From positions 32,186-96,185 of the forward strand of contig QHYM01000104.1 in assembly GCA_003223295.1 (NCBI GenBank): DNA of 64,000 nucleotides, written 5' to 3'. A program made the position numbers and the translations under genes. Source of the DNA: Acidobacteriota bacterium. Its GTDB lineage: Bacteria > Acidobacteriota > Terriglobia > Acidiferrales > UBA7541. The notes beneath the pieces are model-generated. The model was not told where the DNA came from and searched no databases. It saw nothing but the letters and a program-made list of their open reading frames with translations. Below are positions 62,625-64,000 of this stretch, in pieces (the first letter of the stretch is position 1; every line of letters starts with the position of its first letter).

Positions 62625-63030
62625 TCAGGAAAGAAATTCAGTCGGTCGTCTGGGTCGCAGGTGGCGTTGCGCGGAGCGAAACAGATTGTAGTGGCGAATC
62701 ACTTGCGGATTCGCGGTTTGCTCGACGGTGACCAAATTGTCGAGCGAAATCATCTTGCCGGTGTCCGAGCGCAAGTAGTATTCGCGGATGTCTTTGGGCT
62801 GCGGACGGAACTGGCTGTCCGCCTGGACATAGACGCGGTAAGAACGGTTGTTGAAATCGAAATCGTTCACGTACACCGAGCCCATGTACACCTGCAGCGC
62901 GTCGGTGATTTGGCTGATGGGCACTTGCAGGCTTTTTGTTTTTTCGCGGTCGATGTGGACGATGTATTGCGGATCGTTGGCCGTGAAGCTCGAAAAGAGT
63001 CGGGCGAGGTCCGTGCTCGTCCGCGCCGAA
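62625..63030 (-). pseudogene. Fragment of an AcrB/HAE1-type RND efflux gene
   Basis: About 125 codons from RLFSSFTANDPQY to HYNLFRSA match the internal porter region of AcrB-type pumps, then break into unrelated residues and a stop at 62625. No membrane segments remain. The open frame continues upstream to 63224 but that part overlaps the true RND gene in another frame and is not coding. A relic of a second pump. Confidence 0.7.
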
Positions 63031-63066
63031 AACAAACAGAAGACCGATGCGTGTTGCCTGTAGTTG

Positions 63067-64000
63067 TTAGTCCGCGGTTGCGTGTCCCGGCACGGGTGCG
63101 CCGGCAGTCGGCCGCGAATGTCGCGCTCGGAAGAAGGCAAAGTGATCCAGGACCTTCTCCTGGAACTCTTCGAGGTAAAGATAGATGGCCGGAGTGATGA
63201 AAAGGGTGATGAACTGCGACACAATCAGCCCGCCGACCACGACGAGTCCCAGCGGCCGGCGTGAAGCGCCATCCGCCCCATACCCAAGGGCGATCGGCAG
63301 CGCGCCCATGAGCGCGGCCATGGTGGTCATCATGATGGGCCGAAAGCGCTCCATGCTGGCGTCGTGAATCGCCTGGTCGTCAGGGACCCCATGCTCGACA
63401 CGCTGTTGCGCGAAGTCCACGATCATGATTCCGTTTTTCTTCACGATGCCCATTAGCATGAACATGCCGATAAATGCGTATAAGGAAGCCTCGGCGCCGA
63501 ACAGCCACAGGGTCAAGAGCCCGCCTAAGAGCGCAACCGGCAACGAGGAGAGCACGGTAATCGGATGCAGGTAGCTCTCGTACAAAATGGCCAAAATCAC
63601 GTACATGACAAAGACTGCGAGGAACATCAGGACGGTAAGGCTCGATACCGTGTCTCGGAACGTAAGCGCCTCGCCCCGGAACTCGCCGCGAATTCCTGGT
63701 GGCAAGACTTGCTTCGCAGCCTTCTCGACGAAATCAGTGGCCTTCCCGATGGAATAGCCTGGCTTCAGGTTGAAGAACAGTGTGGTGCTCGTGAATTGGT
63801 TGATGTGATTGACGGACTGCTGGCCCAAGACCGGATGCCAGGTCGCCAGGGCGTTGAGCGGAACCATGCGCGAGCCGTCGTCGCTCTTGATGTACAGCAG
63901 ATGCAGATCCTGAGGCTCGGAACGCTGGTCGTCGGCAACCTCCAGGATCACCTGGTATTGGTCGGTGGGCTTCTTGATGAGATAGACGTAGTTCTGCGAG
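63067..64000 (-). CDS. RND multidrug efflux transporter (MdtB/MdtC-like), 3' part
   Basis: Partial: the frame is open past the window edge (codons read SQNYVYLIKKPTDQYQV there), so the GTG at 63951 is internal. Visible are a periplasmic porter segment (YIKSDDGSRMVPLNALA) and the last six membrane helices, including VLMFLAVFVMYVILAILYES, the helix with GIVKKNGIMIVDFAQ, and the conserved MERFRPIMMTTMAALMGALP and RRPLGLVVVGGLI. Proton-driven export of drugs through a tripartite pump; partners lie outside the window. Confidence 0.88.
   Translation of the reverse strand, partial: SQNYVYLIKKPTDQYQVILEVADDQRSEPQDLHLLYIKSDDGSRMVPLNALATWHPVLGQQSVNHINQFTSTTLFFNLKPGYSIGKATDFVEKAAKQVLPPGIRGEFRGEALTFRDTVSSLTVLMFLAVFVMYVILAILYESYLHPITVLSSLPVALLGGLLTLWLFGAEASLYAFIGMFMLMGIVKKNGIMIVDFAQQRVEHGVPDDQAIHDASMERFRPIMMTTMAALMGALPIALGYGADGASRRPLGLVVVGGLIVSQFITLFITPAIYLYLEEFQEKVLDHFAFFRARHSRPTAGAPVPGHATAD

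Noticed and set aside
63067..63224. First part of the 199-residue frame at 62625-63224
   Set aside because: It overlaps the coding 3' end of the RND gene in a different frame and has no similarity to RND proteins; only the part below about 63030 is meaningful.

Overview
The window looks like a piece of an Acidobacteriota chromosome. The basis is family content: two very large Oar-like TonB-dependent receptors with an N-terminal carboxypeptidase-regulatory domain, five long FtsX/MacB-type permeases of the acidobacterial ADOP type (one paired with a PadR regulator), many Tat-type glycosidases and an FG-GAP/UnbV protein paired with a TPR protein. No RNA genes, CRISPR arrays or insertion sequences were seen.

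Region 1 (about 1-28,300) is best read as one lasso-peptide (RiPP) locus. On the minus strand lie three precursor genes (7698-7847, 7957-8109, 8239-8391; two are too short for a usual gene call), two asparagine-synthetase-like lasso cyclases lacking the N-terminal Cys (8458-10449, 10549-12474) and a B2 transglutaminase-like leader peptidase (12511-12978). A stand-alone PqqD/RRE (B1) gene (21192-21449) and an ABC exporter (25642-27420) complete the core set. On the plus strand an Oar-like receptor (1864-5118) and an Atxe2-type lasso isopeptidase (5487-7826) probably serve uptake and opening of the product. Unusually, the locus also holds two twin GT8 and two GT4 glycosyltransferases, a GH92 and a GH127 glycosidase, an M16 zinc peptidase and two small AraC-type regulators. 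One GT4 enzyme carries an extra C-terminal winged-helix-like domain that could be a fused leader-recognition module. The inference is a glycosylated lasso peptide, or a lasso peptide tied to glycan chemistry. The third precursor gene is antisense to the isopeptidase 3' end, which has lost its normal C-terminus.

Region 2 (about 28,700-47,840) is a transporter and signalling block: a PadR regulator with a perfect operator-like repeat and a co-translated ADOP permease (minus strand), then a plus-strand run of membrane fusion protein, two permeases, ATPase, permease, ATPase, permease, NtrC-type response regulator and histidine kinase.

Region 3 (about 48,000-61,500) is a carbohydrate locus: a PAS-LuxR regulator, a LacI regulator divergent from a GH3 beta-glucosidase and a GH144-type lipoprotein with the remnant of a second copy, an FG-GAP/UnbV and TPR gene pair, and a second TonB-dependent receptor. 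A near-identical LacI-like palindrome lies upstream of both the lacI/GH3 pair and this receptor, which suggests one regulon, possibly for beta-1,2-glucan. Region 4 (61,700-64,000) holds a sugar-phosphate isomerase/epimerase-like protein, an orphan RND-pump fragment, and the 3' end of an RND efflux gene that runs off the window.
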